In this document: piece after piece, positions 5,500 to 5,612 of the stretch
Numbering within the stretch: position 1 is the stretch's first letter
Layout of the letters: each line of letters begins with the position of its first letter
DNA from: an uncultured Burkholderiales bacterium
GTDB lineage: Bacteria > Pseudomonadota > Gammaproteobacteria > Burkholderiales > Burkholderiaceae_E
Length of the DNA stretch: 5,612 nt
Direction of reading: 5' to 3'
Assembly: GCA_903898725.1 (NCBI GenBank)
Contig: CAIUGQ010000573.1
Location: forward strand, 1-5,612
Position numbers and translations under genes: made by a program
The notes under the pieces: generated by a model
The model's input: the letters and a program-made list of their open reading frames with translations, nothing else
What the model was told of the DNA's origin: nothing
Databases searched by the model: none

Positions 5500-5612
5500 A
5501 TGCTCTCCGAACGTCACTACACGCTGACCATCGACTGCCCCGACCGCGTGGGCATCGTCGCCGAGGTGTCCCGCTTCATCGCCGAGCGCGGCGGCTGGAT
5601 CCTCGAGGCCAA
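5500..5612 (+). CDS. purU: Formyltetrahydrofolate deformylase PurU, N-terminal ACT domain (3' end outside window)
   Basis: The first 37 residues are visible, then the window ends inside a codon. They read YTLTIDCPDRVGIVAEV (7-23) followed by SRFIAERGGWILEA (24-37), the classic opening of the ACT domain of PurU. PurU hydrolyses 10-formyltetrahydrofolate to formate and tetrahydrofolate; in E. coli the formate feeds PurT in purine synthesis and the enzyme responds to glycine and methionine. The catalytic formyltransferase-like domain lies outside the window, so another ACT-domain protein (for example a glycine-cleavage regulator or the SerB N-terminus) cannot be fully excluded, but the 'CPDR-GIV---S-F--ERGG-I-EA' pattern fits PurU best. 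The ATG at 5500 has no Shine-Dalgarno within reach, and a -10-like CATAAT ends 6 bp upstream. A strong terminator before it shows it is a separate transcription unit. Confidence 0.75.
   Translation, partial: MLSERHYTLTIDCPDRVGIVAEVSRFIAERGGWILEA

Noticed and set aside
1..5612. A novel defence, phage, CRISPR or mobile system
   Set aside because: No repeats, integrase, transposase, toxin-antitoxin pair or nuclease genes are present. All genes belong to recognised chromosomal families in a plausible betaproteobacterial order.

Overview
The window is high-GC, densely coded DNA. Its genes are typical of a betaproteobacterium, most likely Burkholderiales, though the genus cannot be fixed from this sequence. 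The evidence is the gene set and order: ubiK-comM on one strand, facing away from a Gcw_chp/TorF-type porin, glnK and amtB on the other. No mobile element, CRISPR array, tRNA or rRNA is visible.

Layout. (1) 2-475, plus strand: the C-terminal 157 residues of a Gfo/Idh/MocA-family oxidoreductase whose start lies outside the window. (2) 502-2019, minus: a complete YifB/ComM AAA+ ATPase, tail to tail with the oxidoreductase. (3) 2077-2316, minus: ubiK, a small ubiquinone-biosynthesis accessory factor, probably cotranscribed with comM. (4) 2317-2615: a 299-bp divergent intergenic region. It holds a near-consensus sigma-54 promoter at 2536-2551, preceded by NtrC-like dyads at 2446-2460 (all ten arm bases match), 2459-2473 and 2512-2526. 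A 16-bp perfect palindrome lies in the predicted leader. (5) 2616-3386: the porin. (6) 3443-3781: PII protein GlnK. (7) 3810-5348: ammonium transporter AmtB with a signal peptide and an Ala/Pro/Lys-rich linker. (8) 5410-5439: a strong intrinsic terminator. (9) 5500 to the window end: the N-terminal ACT domain of PurU, possibly read from a leaderless mRNA.

How it fits together. Porin, glnK and amtB lie on one strand with short gaps. They start behind a sigma-54/NtrC-type control region and end at one strong terminator, so they look like one nitrogen-starvation operon. AmtB moves ammonium across the inner membrane and GlnK blocks AmtB when nitrogen is plentiful. The porin, first in the operon, may be the outer-membrane entry route; that last step is inference. 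A 10-bp GC-rich hairpin without a T tract separates the porin from glnK and could set different expression levels. ComM (recombination during transformation) and UbiK (ubiquinone synthesis) are housekeeping neighbours with no evident role in nitrogen control.
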